Origin: Tetrapyrgos nigripes
Taxonomy: Eukaryota; Basidiomycota; Agaricomycetes; Agaricales; Campanellaceae
NCBI GenBank assembly: GCA_013368315.1
Contig: JAACJM010000241.1
Location: 1 to 64,000 of the forward strand
Direction of reading: 5' to 3'
Length of the DNA: 64,000 nt
Within the stretch, counting starts at the first letter, position 1, and every line of letters begins with the position of its first letter. Positions 30,550-42,289 of this stretch are shown piece after piece. The notes under the pieces are model-generated. The model made no database searches, was not told where the DNA came from, and saw only the letters and a program-made list of their open reading frames with translations. Position numbers and translations under genes: made by a program.

Positions 30550-32008
30550 ATGCAGTCGACAACGCAACCCCCAACGCAAACTCCAACATCAGTTTATGAC
30601 CTCTTGGCCGAGATCAATGCCACACGAGCACTGAGGCTGTTTCAGGCGATGCCATCACAGACACCATCTATCAAAGACCATTCCACTGGCAAACTCCGTC
30701 TTCCTCTCCAGAACAGAGTCTCAAGACTCGAACGCTCAAATAAGGGACTGGACCATGCCAGGAACATGTGGGAGCCGATACTCAAGACTACCGATGCTAC
30801 GGAGGACATCCTTACCTACATCCAGTCTACTATTACAACACAGTGGCTAGACACGTTCTACGAGTACACAGAATCTGACACTCATCAGCACCGTAACGAA
30901 GAACTGAAAATGATAACCACTATCCTCCAGGCAGTTGTAGCCAAGAATAGGAAAGTTATGTGCTATGATCCCCGACTCAAGGCGCTGAACGAGCGGAGTG
31001 CTAATGATGGAGGCTGGTCTGTTAAACCAGATCATACAGTTATTTTCTCCTTCTCCACACTTGATCCAGGTGTCAATAAACACCCGGTTCCTCACACAAA
31101 AAGCCTTTTGACTGAGGAGGACAAGACAATTACGACTGGGAACACCATGTTTAAAGAGGATGTGGGCTGCACCATAAACTGGCCGACTGTCAGTAACGAG
31201 AGTGCATCAATGACCAACAAAGTCATCGTACAAGTAAGTGTGCAGATATGTTTTCCATTCCGTTTTAACGTCAGTCTTCTCAGATAGTGACCCAAATGGC
31301 TAATTCTAGCAACATCAATAGAGGGATCTTCTACACCCTGAATAGGGCATTATACGTCATGAAGGAGGGCGACACTTTGTTCTGCACCAAGGATGCTGGC
31401 CCAGATATGATCAATGACGCCGTTTGGATTCTGGCAGCTATTAACGACATCGAGGATGGTTTGGAGACGTGGTACAAGAATACTAAAAACCATCTAACAA
31501 TCGGCTCGGACCAGCGAAAAGTACCAAACCCAGAAGAGGGTGGTTTACCTTACACCCGCAACAGCCCAGTGTCATCACTGTCTACCATCACTGCCCCTGT
31601 AATTCGGGATTCTTCTTCCCTCTGCCTGAAGACAGCTCTATCATTTCTGTCTGCCTTGAGGATTGGGCTACCTTTCATGTAAGCATTTGAACTATGGTTC
31701 AAATTACCAGATCTCATCTCTTCTTCTAGCCGCATACTACCGTCCATCATCCGCTGCCTACTACCATTTGTTGCCCTCCGCTTCCCCCACATCATCCACT
31801 ACCTACTACCATTCATTGCCCTCCGCTTCCCCCACATCGTACTTACTTATAACAAGAAGAAAGTTGCCATCAACTATTCCGGTGAGCTCATTTTATCTCT
31901 TATACACCATCCTATAAAACTAACTCTCTGCTTGTGTTCCGCACAGTCATCGTCATTGCCTCCTCAGTTTGTTCCCTTCTCAGTTTCCTTTACTCCCGAC
32001 GCTGTTGA
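30550..32008 (+). CDS. Kinase-like paralogue with kinase lobe replaced by hydrophobic tail (430 aa)
   Basis: Four predicted exons (30550-31233, 31284-31678, 31730-31881, 31947-32008) add up to 431 codons without a stop. The first two exons are clearly homologous to the gene at 16306-18100 (TSVYDLLAEIN, DAVWILAAINDIEDGL). Exon 2 lacks about 6 codons near its end. Exon 3 carries an in-frame 45 bp duplication (LLPFxALRFPHI twice). After KKKVAIN homology ends, and the last exon encodes a short hydrophobic tail (VIVIASSVCSLLSFLY). The HHHD and DFG motifs are absent. It may be a truncated pseudogene or a new membrane-anchored variant. Confidence 0.6.
31745..31834 (+). repeat. 45 bp in-frame tandem duplication in exon 3
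   Basis: TACTACCATTTGTTGCCCTC and TACTACCATTCATTGCCCTC open the two copies. The paralogue at about 16890 has one copy. The duplication adds 15 residues without changing frame. Confidence 0.85.
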
Positions 32009-32250
32009 GACAGTCAAACAAAAGATGAGTGTATGGTATTCACCGACAGCACTGCCCCGAGTCTTGGTGTATTGTCAGAGTGGAATTCTCGTGTCGGTGT
32101 CAGGAAGGAGGGCCATAGTATCAGCCATGGAAGTTCATTGACGTCATCTCGTTGGTTGCATATGTCCTCTCGTTTAGTGCTGCACTCTATATATGTACTT
32201 TTACATTTGTATATCTGTTTGTCTAATTTCACTCGTCATTGTATTGCAAG
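32009..32250 (+). pseudogene. Last-exon fragment of the C2H2-finger gene family
   Basis: In the frame from 32033, APSLGVLSEWNSRVGVRKE matches APTLTALSEWNSRVGVQKD of the intact gene at 32804-33868, and DNA similarity continues past the stop region (CGTCATCTCGTTGG). Only the final exon is present; it directly follows the kinase-like paralogue, partly overlapping its 3' end. Confidence 0.7.
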
Positions 32251-32259
32251 CGTCTGATA

Positions 32260-32800
32260 ATCTAGAACCATGTGCAAAACCTTGCCAGTGGACCAGTCTC
32301 AGCCGACGGAGCTGCTCGAGGCCGTTAAACAGAAAGTGCTTTCTTTCTTTTTTTAAAAAAAAAATCTTCTGATCGTGAAGTAGATACTCAAAGATTGGTC
32401 GGGCCTGATCTACGTCGAACACTGGCCCTTGAAGTATCTCCTCATGATCGTATGCAAGCGGCAGTATGAGAAGAAACCGGGGGCAAAGAGAAGGTAGCTG
32501 ACGCTGGTGTGACACTGGGCGTGGAGCCAGCGTGCCGCTGGGTTTCTAATACTGGGAAATTTAAACTTTTCTACCATGTAGAATACTTGTATGAAAATGC
32601 TGGGATTCTTAATAGCTTTTGCACCCAAAAAAACTGCGAAGTTTTCCAATACATTTGCCTCCTGACTTCACTTTTAGACTACGATGAGAGCCATGCAATT
32701 CATAGTAATATAATTTATGAGCACATTACGACAGCAGAAGTAGACATACAAACATAGGTATAGGTATGAGCAGAACGTAGATACACACTTCAAGAAAACA
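32260..32800. other. Gene-free stretch
   Basis: Nothing supported. A T-run followed by an A-run lies at 32346-32372. Part of the right side (32680-32800) is the 3' untranslated equivalent of the C2H2-family gene. Confidence 0.4.
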
Positions 32801-32803
32801 GGA

Positions 32804-33868
32804 TCACAGAAAGACAGGACATTTACGACCAACGAGATGACGACGATGGGCAGGAGCCGAGCGCACAACTCTACACGTTGCACATTGGACTTCCATAGTT
32901 GATACAATGGCCCACACATCCTTCTGAACACCAACACGAGAGTTCCATTCCGAAAGTGCCGTGAGAGTCGGGGCAGCTCGGTCAGACCACTCTTCCATTC
33001 CAGAGACAGGAACATCAATGACCGATGCAACTGAAAGTGTACGAGCTGGCGGAAGGCGTGCCAAAGCTGGTAAAATATGTCAATGATGGCACAAAGGGAG
33101 CATAAGGGTCATCTTACTCACATTGCACAGGTTTATGCCAGTTCCTGCATCTGTGAACATCATCGAGGTGGTCTATGTAGCCGTCATGAGAGAAAGAGCA
33201 TTGGCAGACGCTGCAGTCTACAGATGAGGCTTGCACATCTCCCCATACACCTTCTGGGATGCCCCGCTTGGAATGCAGATTACGGATCGCAAAGCCAATG
33301 GGGGTACCAAAAAATTTGAGGTTGGAGTTCATGAGATAATGTCCCTTTGGATTAATGGCGAGATCCCAAGGTTGGAGATATGGATGAGTGGTGCTTTTAT
33401 GGGTAGGATGCTTCGATTTTGAATCTGAAGCAAGTCAGCTCTTATGAGCAAAAAGGTATTGAAAGACTTACTCCGATAGTTGCCTTTGGCATAGGCGTTC
33501 TGGACCCTACGGATAAGGGCTTTGTCTATAAACAGATGAGAACAATTCGAAAAAACAGTAGACTTTTCAGTGTAGGACTCACCGTGGTCAGTACGAGCTA
33601 AGTTCTCGTCCTCGGAAAAGAACCCACGGAAAGTTGATGTAGATGTTCTTGCTGTCGCTCTCGGTCTTGGTGATGGCTGCACTGAGCTTTCTTTATCAGG
33701 GAATGAAGCTTGATTGACGTTGCTGTCCAAATCCTGAAGCATCAGCTCTTGTGCAAGCTGGGGGGGAAAGGATGGTGGGTCTCGGAGCCTGACTGCTGCA
33801 GTGTAAGCTCGGGTGACAGGCCGTTGCCGTGTAGAGAGTGATACATTGAGAGTGCGAATGGGAGGCAT
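32804..33868 (-). CDS. C2H2-like zinc-finger hypothetical protein (301 aa), intact
   Basis: Four exons (33868-33583, 33525-33472, 33424-33122, 33066-32804) sum to 302 codons in one frame with GTGAGT or GTAAGT donors and AG acceptors. The N-terminus (MPPIRTLNVSLSTRQRP) is Ser/Arg/Pro-rich. The middle has GTPIGFAIRNLHSKRGIPEG followed by CSVCQCSFSHDGYIDHLDDVH, which fits C-x2-C-x11-H-x4-H. The C-terminal part has WNSRVGVQKDVWAIVS and a CATC pair. This looks like a lineage-specific Agaricomycete family of unknown role, probably nuclear or RNA-related. A fragment of a second member lies inverted at 32009-32250. Confidence 0.75.
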
Positions 33869-33928
33869 TGCAGATGGGAGGAATTGACCCAGCGAAGCTA
33901 CATGCTGCTCCTTTATCCTCAGTCTCAG

Positions 33929-34157
33929 AGATACGAAATATGCTCACCGGGTATGATTTAGAAGCAAGTGTTCCAATTGTTAACTTATTGTCAATCTGTT
34001 GCGAGTCCTGGGCCTGATCATGAATGGAATGAATGAAGCCTGCAGGTAGAAAGATACGAAATATGCTCACCGGGAATAATTTTAGAAGGAAGTGTTCCAA
34101 TTGTTAACTTATTGTCAAGCCCTGTGGGAGTGGAACGAATGGAGCCTGCAGGTAGAA
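33929..34157. repeat. 124 bp tandem duplication
   Basis: AGATACGAAATATGCTCACC starts at 33929 and 34053, and both units end GCCTGCAGGTAGAA. It lies upstream of the C2H2 gene start. Confidence 0.8.
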
Positions 34158-34314
34158 GCGAATTCTACCTGCACCGAAAGACGAAACGAATTCGTCTTTC
34201 ACATTGAGTAGCAACGAAACGAATTCGGATGCTAGCGAACGCACGGGATGAAGTACTACGTTACCATAGGGGGGTTAGAGACACGTGACGAAAAGTAGTT
34301 TTGCCAAAAGCATT
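34158..34314. other. Small hairpin-forming sequences
   Basis: GAAAGACGAA and TTCGTCTTTC form a perfect 10 bp inverted repeat around ACGAA (about 34177-34201); a shorter GTAGAA/TTCTAC pair lies just before it. Confidence 0.6.
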
Positions 34315-34559
34315 GATGAAACGCAACAAGACTGCAAAATTCGAAAGGGTCCAATGTTGTTGTTTGGCTGCAGCGTTAACTGGCAACCGCGTCTGGTTTT
34401 ATATTTTTTTGGGCTGCAGCGCATCTTCCTCTAGCTCTCACCTTCAAAACTCAAACCATAGCCTGCTGTCGCGCAGCTATCCTATTTTGTGACTTGCTTC
34501 GTGCAATCCATTATAGCTATCATTCACAGCTCATCACCAATAGGAAGCAGTGGAGGTGA

Positions 34560-34907
34560 GAATTTGTCAAATGGGGTGAAGAAGCCCGGAGGCAGGAAGA
34601 GAGTCAGCCAGATGACCTCTCTGATGGAGAAGGCAACGAGCTGGACAATGTAAGCAATTTCATCCCAGCTTTGCCAACTGGCAAACGAACGTGGCTACCT
34701 CGTTCGCTTGCTTTACTTTTTGGTGGGAAACCGGTGCAGGAAGACATCGAGTACAGTTTAGATCATCACTTGCGATGTTGGCAGACATGTAGACAGGGCT
34801 GGAGTGAGGAAGCTTTGTATATGGAGCTCCTGGCGCAAGAGGAGCAGGATGAGATACCTGATGATGGTGCATTGGAAGGATCTGGGGACGAGTATGGGGG
34901 TATTTAA
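34560..34907 (+). CDS. Unrecognised acidic open frame, possible terminal exon
   Basis: A continuous frame (WGEEARRQEESQPDD ... FIPALPTGKRTWLPRS ... QEEQDEIPDDGALEGSG) ends at 34905-34907 just before an AT-rich stretch. No ATG precedes the acidic part closely; the first ATG in frame is at 34671 or depends on an upstream exon around 34315 (MKRNKTAKFERVQ). No family recognised. It may be a remnant of another transposon gene. Confidence 0.3.
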   Translation, partial: EFVKWGEEARRQEESQPDDLSDGEGNELDNVSNFIPALPTGKRTWLPRSLALLFGGKPVQEDIEYSLDHHLRCWQTCRQGWSEEALYMELLAQEEQDEIPDDGALEGSGDEYGGI

Positions 34908-35037
34908 AAATTTTTTATTTTAGACCTTAAAATACTCTTAAAATCAAATTAATTTAAGGCTCAATTAAGGCTTTAAGGCCTTAGGGAGAACACTGCCCAA
35001 TATATCATGTCCCTGTGGGACTTATTATTCATCTTGT

Positions 35038-36250
35038 GTGAATTGCAAGGGAAAGAATACTCTCATCAACCAGAAACATTATGACAACGCAGCATCTGCT
35101 CATTACACTTTCGACTTAACCGACTTTGTTGAGTCACATAAAGTAGATTCAATCTCCATTCAAACTGCAAATGGAGTTACAAAAACGAACACCGCTGGTA
35201 CCATCATCATACAACAGGGATCTCGCTACTTCAAAGTTGCCCCTGTTTACTATGTTGCTGATCTAAATCAGCGATTGCTGTCACTTGGCACATTCCTACA
35301 GTCAGACAGAGTGACAGTTCATGGATCAGACAAAATGATCATACTGATGAAGCATGACAAAATGACAGATGTAGATGGATATGCAATGCATCATCGCTGG
35401 TTGACATTTACCAAACGATCACCAGAAGATACTATTTACTATCATCCTCACACCAAAACTGATGTCGCCTCCTTGGCAGATGCTATGATTTACGAAATCA
35501 ACTTCGACTTAGCGCATCAGCGCGCAGGTCACCCTTCTCGTGATGTTCTCAAACATCTTCGAACACATACCGACGGCTGGGCAGAATTTAATATTCCATT
35601 ACAACTGCCAATATGCTGCAGATGTCTCGAAGGTAAAACACCACAACGAGTTTACCCACCATCAGAAAGACAGGCTATGCGTCTCTTTGAATTAATCCAT
35701 TCGGATCTTAAAGAATTCCCCACTGAATCATATCACAAATACAATTATATGATAATATTCTTGGACGACTTTACATCTAACACATGGGCATTTCTATTGA
35801 ACAATAAGAAAATGCCAGTTCATGTAACTCGCCAATGGTTCACCATGGTTGAGAACCAATACAAGTTTAAAGTTGAACAATGGATGTCCGATGCAGGGGA
35901 GAATACATCAAAGGTGCCTTCATCGAAATGTTGAAAGACAAAGGCATCAAGCTCCTTCAAAGTGCACCATACACCCCCCAACAAAATGGTCGTGCTGAGC
36001 ACCTCATGCACACTATTATGGATATGGCTGAGGCGATGCACAAACACGCGTGTCTTCCTGACAGCTGGTGGGAATTTTGCATCATACATGCACTCCGATG
36101 CAGTGACATAACTGGATTACACCATATGAAGTTCTTGAGAAGAAAAAGCCTCGTATGGAACACCTACGTGTACTTGGCTGTGGAGCGTATGTCTATGTTC
36201 CAGCGAAAATTTGAAAGAACAAACTCGCTTCCAAAACAGAACTTATGACC
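35038..36250 (+). pseudogene. Copia protease remnant and integrase
   Basis: The protease site reads DNAASAH, altered from the usual DS(G/A)AS. The integrase zinc domain shows HQRAGHPSRD and CCRC. The catalytic core has ELIHSDLKEF, then a one-base frameshift at SDAG (about 35900) and continues in the next frame with YTPQQNGRAEHL, which carries the Glu. After about 36110 another frameshift leads into the C-terminal region (LGCGAYVYVP read in a third frame). Confidence 0.85.
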
Positions 36251-36439
36251 TATCTTGGTCCTGCCCCAGGTGGACATGGTGATCTATTCATGAGAAAGAA
36301 CAATGCACAATTCACTGCACCACAAGCAGTATTCGACGAAACTTTGTTTCCTCGATGTGACAAAAGCACAACAAACTCCAAATGACTTCCTATAACGTCA
36401 AAAGATGTTCCTAACGATCCTAATGAGGACACTCCTCAA

Positions 36440-36850
36440 ATGTTCGGCGAAGATAAAGACAAGCATTTTTACATACCACCCAATGCACCTTCTGAAAGGA
36501 GACCTGATGTTCGGCATGACGATGCTGACAGACAGAGTCCACGGAGATCGCCTCCAGAAACGCCGCCTCCAAAATCTGAATCTGAACCTGATACACCACC
36601 TCAGCTTCCACAGACACCCCCGAGGCGACCAAGGCAATCACCGAATCTGCCTCCTGCACCTAGACGAGCTCAATGTGACAGGAGAGCACCAAAAACATTT
36701 GTACCAGACTCTAATCAAGCCTGGAGACAGGGGAGCGCTTGGCCCCCTGGCATGCGTGCATGCGATGCAGACAAACAGGTTGTGGCTGATAAACGTGACA
36801 CTGATAGAGCCGCAAGAGAACGCGAGGCATGGTGACAGCTAAACCAGCCA
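36440..36850 (+). other. Copia Pro-rich linker between integrase and RT
   Basis: An open frame rich in Pro, Arg, Asp and Ser (FGEDKDKHFYIPPNAPSERR, SESEPDTPPQLPQTPP). Such linkers separate integrase from RT in copia pol. A TGA ends it at about 36836, after which RT-like sequence starts near 36944. Confidence 0.6.
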
Positions 36851-36943
36851 CACAGGACTGCAGCTGCAGAACCACAGGATCCCGGTCCTAGTTCCGCTGG
36901 ACAAAGTGACTCAGGAGACCCTGATGAAGGGTTCAGGCCACAT

Positions 36944-38647
36944 TTGTCCACATCAGGCGATGACAATTCTGCATCTAATACAGATGGAAACGATCTCACA
37001 GAAGATCAGGCACAACTATGCTGGGAAGGGGAAGTACAGATAATAAATCTCTTGCTTAATAATGCAATTGACTCCAAATCTCCCTGCGAATGGACACTCC
37101 GAGAAATATCGCTCTTACCAGATAGAGAGCAAGAGGAATGGAAAATCGCTTGCTGTGAAGAACTAGAGGTACTTCGCAGGCGTGGAACTTTCCAACTTGT
37201 AGATCGTCCTGAGAATAGGAAAGTCATAAAAAACTGATAGGTCTTTGACATCAAAACTGATGGTCGTAAGAAGGCGAGACTCGTCGCTAAAGGCTTCTCA
37301 CAGATTGAAGGTCTAGACTTTGATCAAGTCTTCTCTCCAGTTGTTCGCTTCGAGATGGTGCGCCTTATCTTTGCATTGGCAGCCCTCAATAATTGGCACA
37401 TCTCAGGTGTCGATGTCTGTAGTGCCTATCTCTATGGCATACTTGAAGAAGAGATCTCTATGGAACAACCGGAAGGTTTTATAGAACCCGGAAAAGAACA
37501 CAAAGTCATTCGGCTACTTTGCGCCCTATATGGACTTAAGCAAGCTGGACTTGCTTGGTGAAAAGGTCTCGACAAGTCCATGGCAGAACTTGGTTTCAAA
37601 CGAATCAACTCTGATGCCGGAATCTTCGTATATAATCAAAACAGTTACATTGTTATTGCCGTCGTCTATGTTGATGATGCCCTATTCTGTGGAGCAGATA
37701 AACAGCTAGTGCTCAAACTAAAGGCAAAGTTTATGAAGAAATGGGAATGCAGGGATCTTGGCGATGCCAAAGAATTTCTTAGGATGAACATCGTCAGGAA
37801 AGGCAGCAAAATCTACCTTGATCAATGCGCCTACCTTGAAAAGGTACTAGAATGATGTGGTATGCAAAACACGAAAGCTTCTGTTACTCCATTACCTGCA
37901 GGATACTATCCTATAAAAAACAAATCCCCAGTTGACCCAGTCCTTCGACAAAAATATCAAACTGTTATCGGGTCTCTTCTTTACATCATGTTAGGAACTC
38001 GTCCTGACATTGCCTTCGCTGTTACTAAAATGGCACAGCACACTGTGAATCCTTCAGATGATCATCTAACCAAAGCTCTCTGGATCTGCCGCTACCTCTT
38101 AGGTACTTGACACTACGCATTAGTGTACGATGGATCCAAGAAAAAGATCACTGAATCAGATCCATTAGGAACTGGTCTCGCTGCATACACAGACTCTGAT
38201 TGGGCATCAGATCCAAACGACCATCGATCACATACTGGCTTCTTCCTAACGTTAGCCCATGGTACTTTCTCCTGGGCCTCTAGAGCTCAAACTACCACTG
38301 CGTTAAGTTCTACTGAAGCAGAGTACATGGCACTTAGTGATTGTAGTCGCCAAGTCATTTGGATAAAAGCTCTTTTAAAAGAACTTAACATCGAGATGAA
38401 AGCAATAGACATCTATGGGGACAATCAAGGATCTATCTTCATCACATCCAATCCTGTTACAGGACGACGTTCAAAACATATTGCAGTCAAGTATCACTTT
38501 ATCCATGAACATGTCGCAAACGAGAACGTAACAATAAAGTTCATAGAAGGAAGCAATAACCCCGCCGATATGTTTACAAAGAATCTTGGCAAACAAAAAT
38601 TCGAAAAGTTTAGATCACAACTAGGACTTCAATTTTATACTAGTTGA
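36944..38647 (+). pseudogene. Copia reverse transcriptase-RNase H
   Basis: RT motifs in order: ARLVAKGFSQIEGLDFDQVF, DVCSAYLYGILEEEI, LYGLKQAGLAW, YVDDALF (catalytic pair intact) and IGSLLYI. RNase H shows AYTDSDWASD, ALSSTEAEYMAL, DNQG and KHIAVKYHF. All segments stay in one frame but are cut by stops: TGA-TAG at 37237 where R-W is expected, TGA after LAW (37559), TGA at 37854 and TGA at 38108. Most are explained by CGA to TGA or TGG to TGA/TAG changes. The last 174 codons are open. Confidence 0.9.
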
Positions 38648-38769
38648 GCCTTGGTATAACGTATCATAGAACCTTGGTACAATGTATCTGAAATAACAAA
38701 GATGAACCTCGGCTGCTTATAGCGCCTTTGTGGTTACATGCATTAATAATGCAGCTTAGCAAGGGGGAG

Positions 38770-39054
38770 TGTTGAATTGGCGAATTAGTAAGCAGCCATC
38801 AACATTAGATTAGATATAGATTAGATAGTAATCTAGTTAGTTACGCTTACTATACATCAGAAGTTCTTAGATAAGTAGTCACATGTACTATCTAGAACAG
38901 TATATAAGGGCTTGTAGATTGCCCTACAAAGAATGAGGATTTCCCTTACTACTCATCGCTTTTAACCTCTAAAAAACTGCTCTAACAAGCACTTTTACAT
39001 CCCCAGGTAAGTATGCAGTTGCTGCTACATATATAGAACATAGCCTGCTCAACA
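38770..39054 (+). repeat. Copia 3' LTR
   Basis: Begins TGTTGA right after the purine tract and ends TCAACA, a perfect 6 bp inverted pair, 285 bp in all. A TATATAAGG box lies at about 38901. It includes CCCCAGGTAAGTATG (39001), which looks like a splice donor. Confidence 0.75.
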
Positions 39055-39191
39055 AACAGAATCTAGAACACGTCGTATTTTGAGATGATGAAAGTAAAAG
39101 CTAAGTTACAAAAGTATGTGACTAGTCTAATGAAGCACGGAATGTGGTAGGAATTTATAACAGACAGGAGAATGACCTAAAAAGGGAAAAT

Positions 39192-42100
39192 CTAGTTAGT
39201 AGTGGGTCGTGGCACATCTTCATTATACATTTCCTCTGGTCCTGCGCCACCTTGCTTAGCCCATTCATCTATACATTCGTAGTCCCTGATTTCTGAGAAG
39301 GGAACCCATTCGTCACCTTCAGGGCCTTCACCAACCCAACAGACAAGGAATTGCCAACCCTGACCACGTCTGCGAGAATCAACAATGTGGTCAATGAAAT
39401 GTTCCAATATACAATTAACCAAAACTGGTGGAGGAGCAGGCTCGCGTGCATGACTGGGAAATTCCATGTTGTCATTTGGCACAAAAGGTTTCAACTGAGA
39501 CACATAGAAGGTAGGGAAGATGGAGGGCATGTTATGTAGATCCAAGGTATACGAATCTGTTTTGGGATGAGCTCTTATAATTTTATATGGACCATCAAAT
39601 CGTGGGAAGAACTTTGCCACCCGATTTTGACCTGCCTGGGCATACTGTTGGCGATGGTTGGCAGTAGAAAGCATCACCATGTCTCCCAATTTAAACTTGG
39701 GTGGTGAGCCATGCTGTTTGTCTGCTTGACTTGCTTGCTGTGTCTTTGCTGCGAACAGAGCATTCCATGCATCTTGTTCTATCACAAACATACGGTCCAA
39801 GAATGCTCAAACGTCCATGTTCTCATCTGTGTCAGATCTAGGCATTAAGGGAGGAAGTACATGAGGAGACTGGCCAGTTTTTAATTGGAACATTGACATT
39901 CCAATACTAGTATTCTCTGAATTCATAATATCAAAGCACACCTTGGGCAAGGCTTTCACCCAGCCCTTTTGCTGACGGGAAACATAATAATGTAGTGCCT
40001 GATTAATTGTCTTATTTGAGCACTCAGATGATCCATCACTTTCAGGATGAAATGCTGAGGACATCTTTAACTTGACACCTGTCAGTGTTGTAAATGCCTT
40101 CCAAAAATTTGACAGGAACAGTTTGTCACCATTGGAAACCAACTCCAATACCATTCATTGAAAAAGAGTAGAGCACAATCTTCAGCTGTGATGTCGGTCT
40201 GAGTCACCGCAATGTGTAGATCTGCGCCCAGCCTATCTGTCATTGATAGTATGCAATTGAACCCTTTGTCCTCAGGTAGGGGCCCAATAAAATCCAGAGC
40301 AACACTCTCCAAACGACTATTGGGAATGGGTAGGGGATGCAGGGGACCCTTTGGATTCTTGGCTGTAGAACCTTTGTTACATTGACAGTCTTGGCAAGAA
40401 GGCACGTAAGATCCCACAAGATTCTTACGCATATTTGGCCAATAATAAGACTCTTGGAGGTATGCGTAACACTTATCACCTCCAAAGTGTCCAGTACTAT
40501 CATGTGCAAGACGATATAACGTTTCTCTTAAATTCCCAGTTCTAGGGATTACCAAACGATTAGCCACAAACCAAAGTCCCGAGTGTTTCTCTATTCCAGG
40601 AGGCAGAGCTGGTAGGCTCGCCAACTTCATGACAAACTCATCTGTCTCATAACCAGCCTTAATTTCTGCAAGAAAATCAGCGTCTGCAGACACTGGCATG
40701 ATGGGCGCGACTGCACAAGCCTGTCGCCAAAGGTCGGTTGTTTGTTTTGGCAGACTCGTTCCTGATTCGCCTGGAAGGGAACTGGGTGGTATCCATGACA
40801 ATGCATCAGCACCAGTATTTTCATCACTGGGTAAGTATGAAATGTCGAGATCATACTGGCTCAGGAACTCCTGCCAGCGTATCTGACAAGTACTAAGATC
40901 CTTCTGTCCGAGGAAATTTGTGAGTGTTCAGTGATCAGTTAATACATAGATCTTCATCCCGATACAGTCGGCTCTCCATTTCTTCAGTGCTCAAATAATA
41001 GCCAGTAGCTCCTTCTTGTGCACAGGATAATTCAATTCTGCACCCGATAATTGAGCTGAGTCAAACCCAACAGGCCTAGCACTCTTCAGATCAGCCCCCC
41101 AAGCCAGAATAGCCCCTGTACACCAATTACTTGCGTCACAAATCAGGAAAATCTTATTATTTCCTGGATTGACATGGTCAATCGTGGTCAGTGCAGCCTG
41201 TTCAACCACCAGTTCCTTTATCCAAATGAAGGCCTTTTCATGGTCAGAAGACCATTCTGGGAATACTTTGTTACACTCTTTTCTAGTCAGAGGAGTAAGC
41301 ACGCGTGTATATTCTGCCAAATTGTCCAGATATCCTGCAATGAATCTAACCATCCCTAAGAACCTGTGGACGGCTGCAGCTGAGTGAAGTCTTGGGAAAT
41401 GCAAGACTGCATCACATTTACCACTCTGAGCCTCAATTCCCCTTTGGGAGATATGGTGGCCAAGGAAGTCAATTTCCAACTGGAAAAATTTGCACTTCTT
41501 TGTGTTACAATACAATTTGTTCTCTTTTAAGGCTGACAGGATCAGTTCAACATGAAGGGCATGTTCATCCTCATCCTTTGACCAGATGATAATGTCATTG
41601 AGGTAGACATGACAGAACTTCCCAATATATTCTTGCAATGCTGAAGCAGCACGATGCTGATGTATGGCAGGGGCGTTACGAATTCCCATATGCATTACAA
41701 CCTATTCATACAGCCCCAGTGGAGTATTGACTGCAGTGAGAGGAATAGATGCTTCGTCCAGTCTGGTTTGAAAGAATGAATCAGTCATGTCCATTTTTCC
41801 CCAGATCTGGCCTTTTGCACAGTCTGTGAGAATATCCTCAATCTGGGGCAGCGGATGTCAGTCAGGAACTGTGTTAGCATTCAATACTTGATAGTCATTG
41901 ACCCATCAAGGCAGCACAGTCAGGTCCACTTTAGGAATTAGGAAGGCCAGAGAAGTAGTTGCAGAGGTGGATGCTCGAATTCATCCAGCATCCACATGAG
42001 CCTGTATCAAGGTAGACCAAGCCTCCTTGTACTTCCAAGGCGACGAATAAGCTCTAGCTGAGAATGTCTTATTTGCATCCTTCAGCTTTACAGAACACAG

Positions 42101-42199
42101 AATATCAGTGGGCAATTCTGAGACGTGCAGAATCTTTTCAAACACTGGAGCAAACTTATCCTTCAGTGCCTTTGCATGGCGTTCAAGCAGCTCTAACTG
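39192..42199 (-). mobile_element. Ty3/gypsy chromovirus GypC, 5'-truncated pol
   Basis: A minus-strand element lacking gag and protease; it begins inside RT near 42199 where a minisatellite starts. RT (42190-41700) includes SARAYSSPWKYKEAW, with stops near 41985, 41910 and 41859. From 41695 RT/RNase H reads with the catalytic motif changed to YLNDIIIW. RNase H has LICDASNWCTGAIL. Integrase (40801-39807) has ALDFIGPLP, SNGDKLFLS (second catalytic Asp replaced) and HPESDGSSECSNKT. The C-terminus has a chromodomain-like segment (CILEHFIDHIVDS, WQFLVCWVG, DEWVPFSEI) ending at 39192. Inactive. Confidence 0.88.
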
Positions 42200-42289
42200 C
42201 TAGATATATACATGAATAGAGGAGAATAGCCCATGATACATGATACATGCATGAGGGCAAAATGCCATAACCTTCTGGCAGGGGGCTTT

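Larger units (their letters stand above)
34985..39054 (+). mobile_element. Ty1/copia retrotransposon, 5'-truncated
   Basis: Runs from a protease remnant through GAG-pre-integrase, integrase, reverse transcriptase and RNase H to a polypurine tract (AAGGGGGAG, 38761-38769) and a 285 bp 3' LTR. No 5' LTR or gag is present; sequence before about 34985 is unrelated and AT-rich. Pol order IN before RT marks it as copia. Frames are broken by one frameshift near 35900, others in 36120-36400, and TGA or TAG codons in RT. Confidence 0.92.

Noticed and set aside
35820..36163. Minus-strand frames within the copia integrase
   Set aside because: They are antisense to clearly recognisable integrase motifs such as PQQNGRAEHL.
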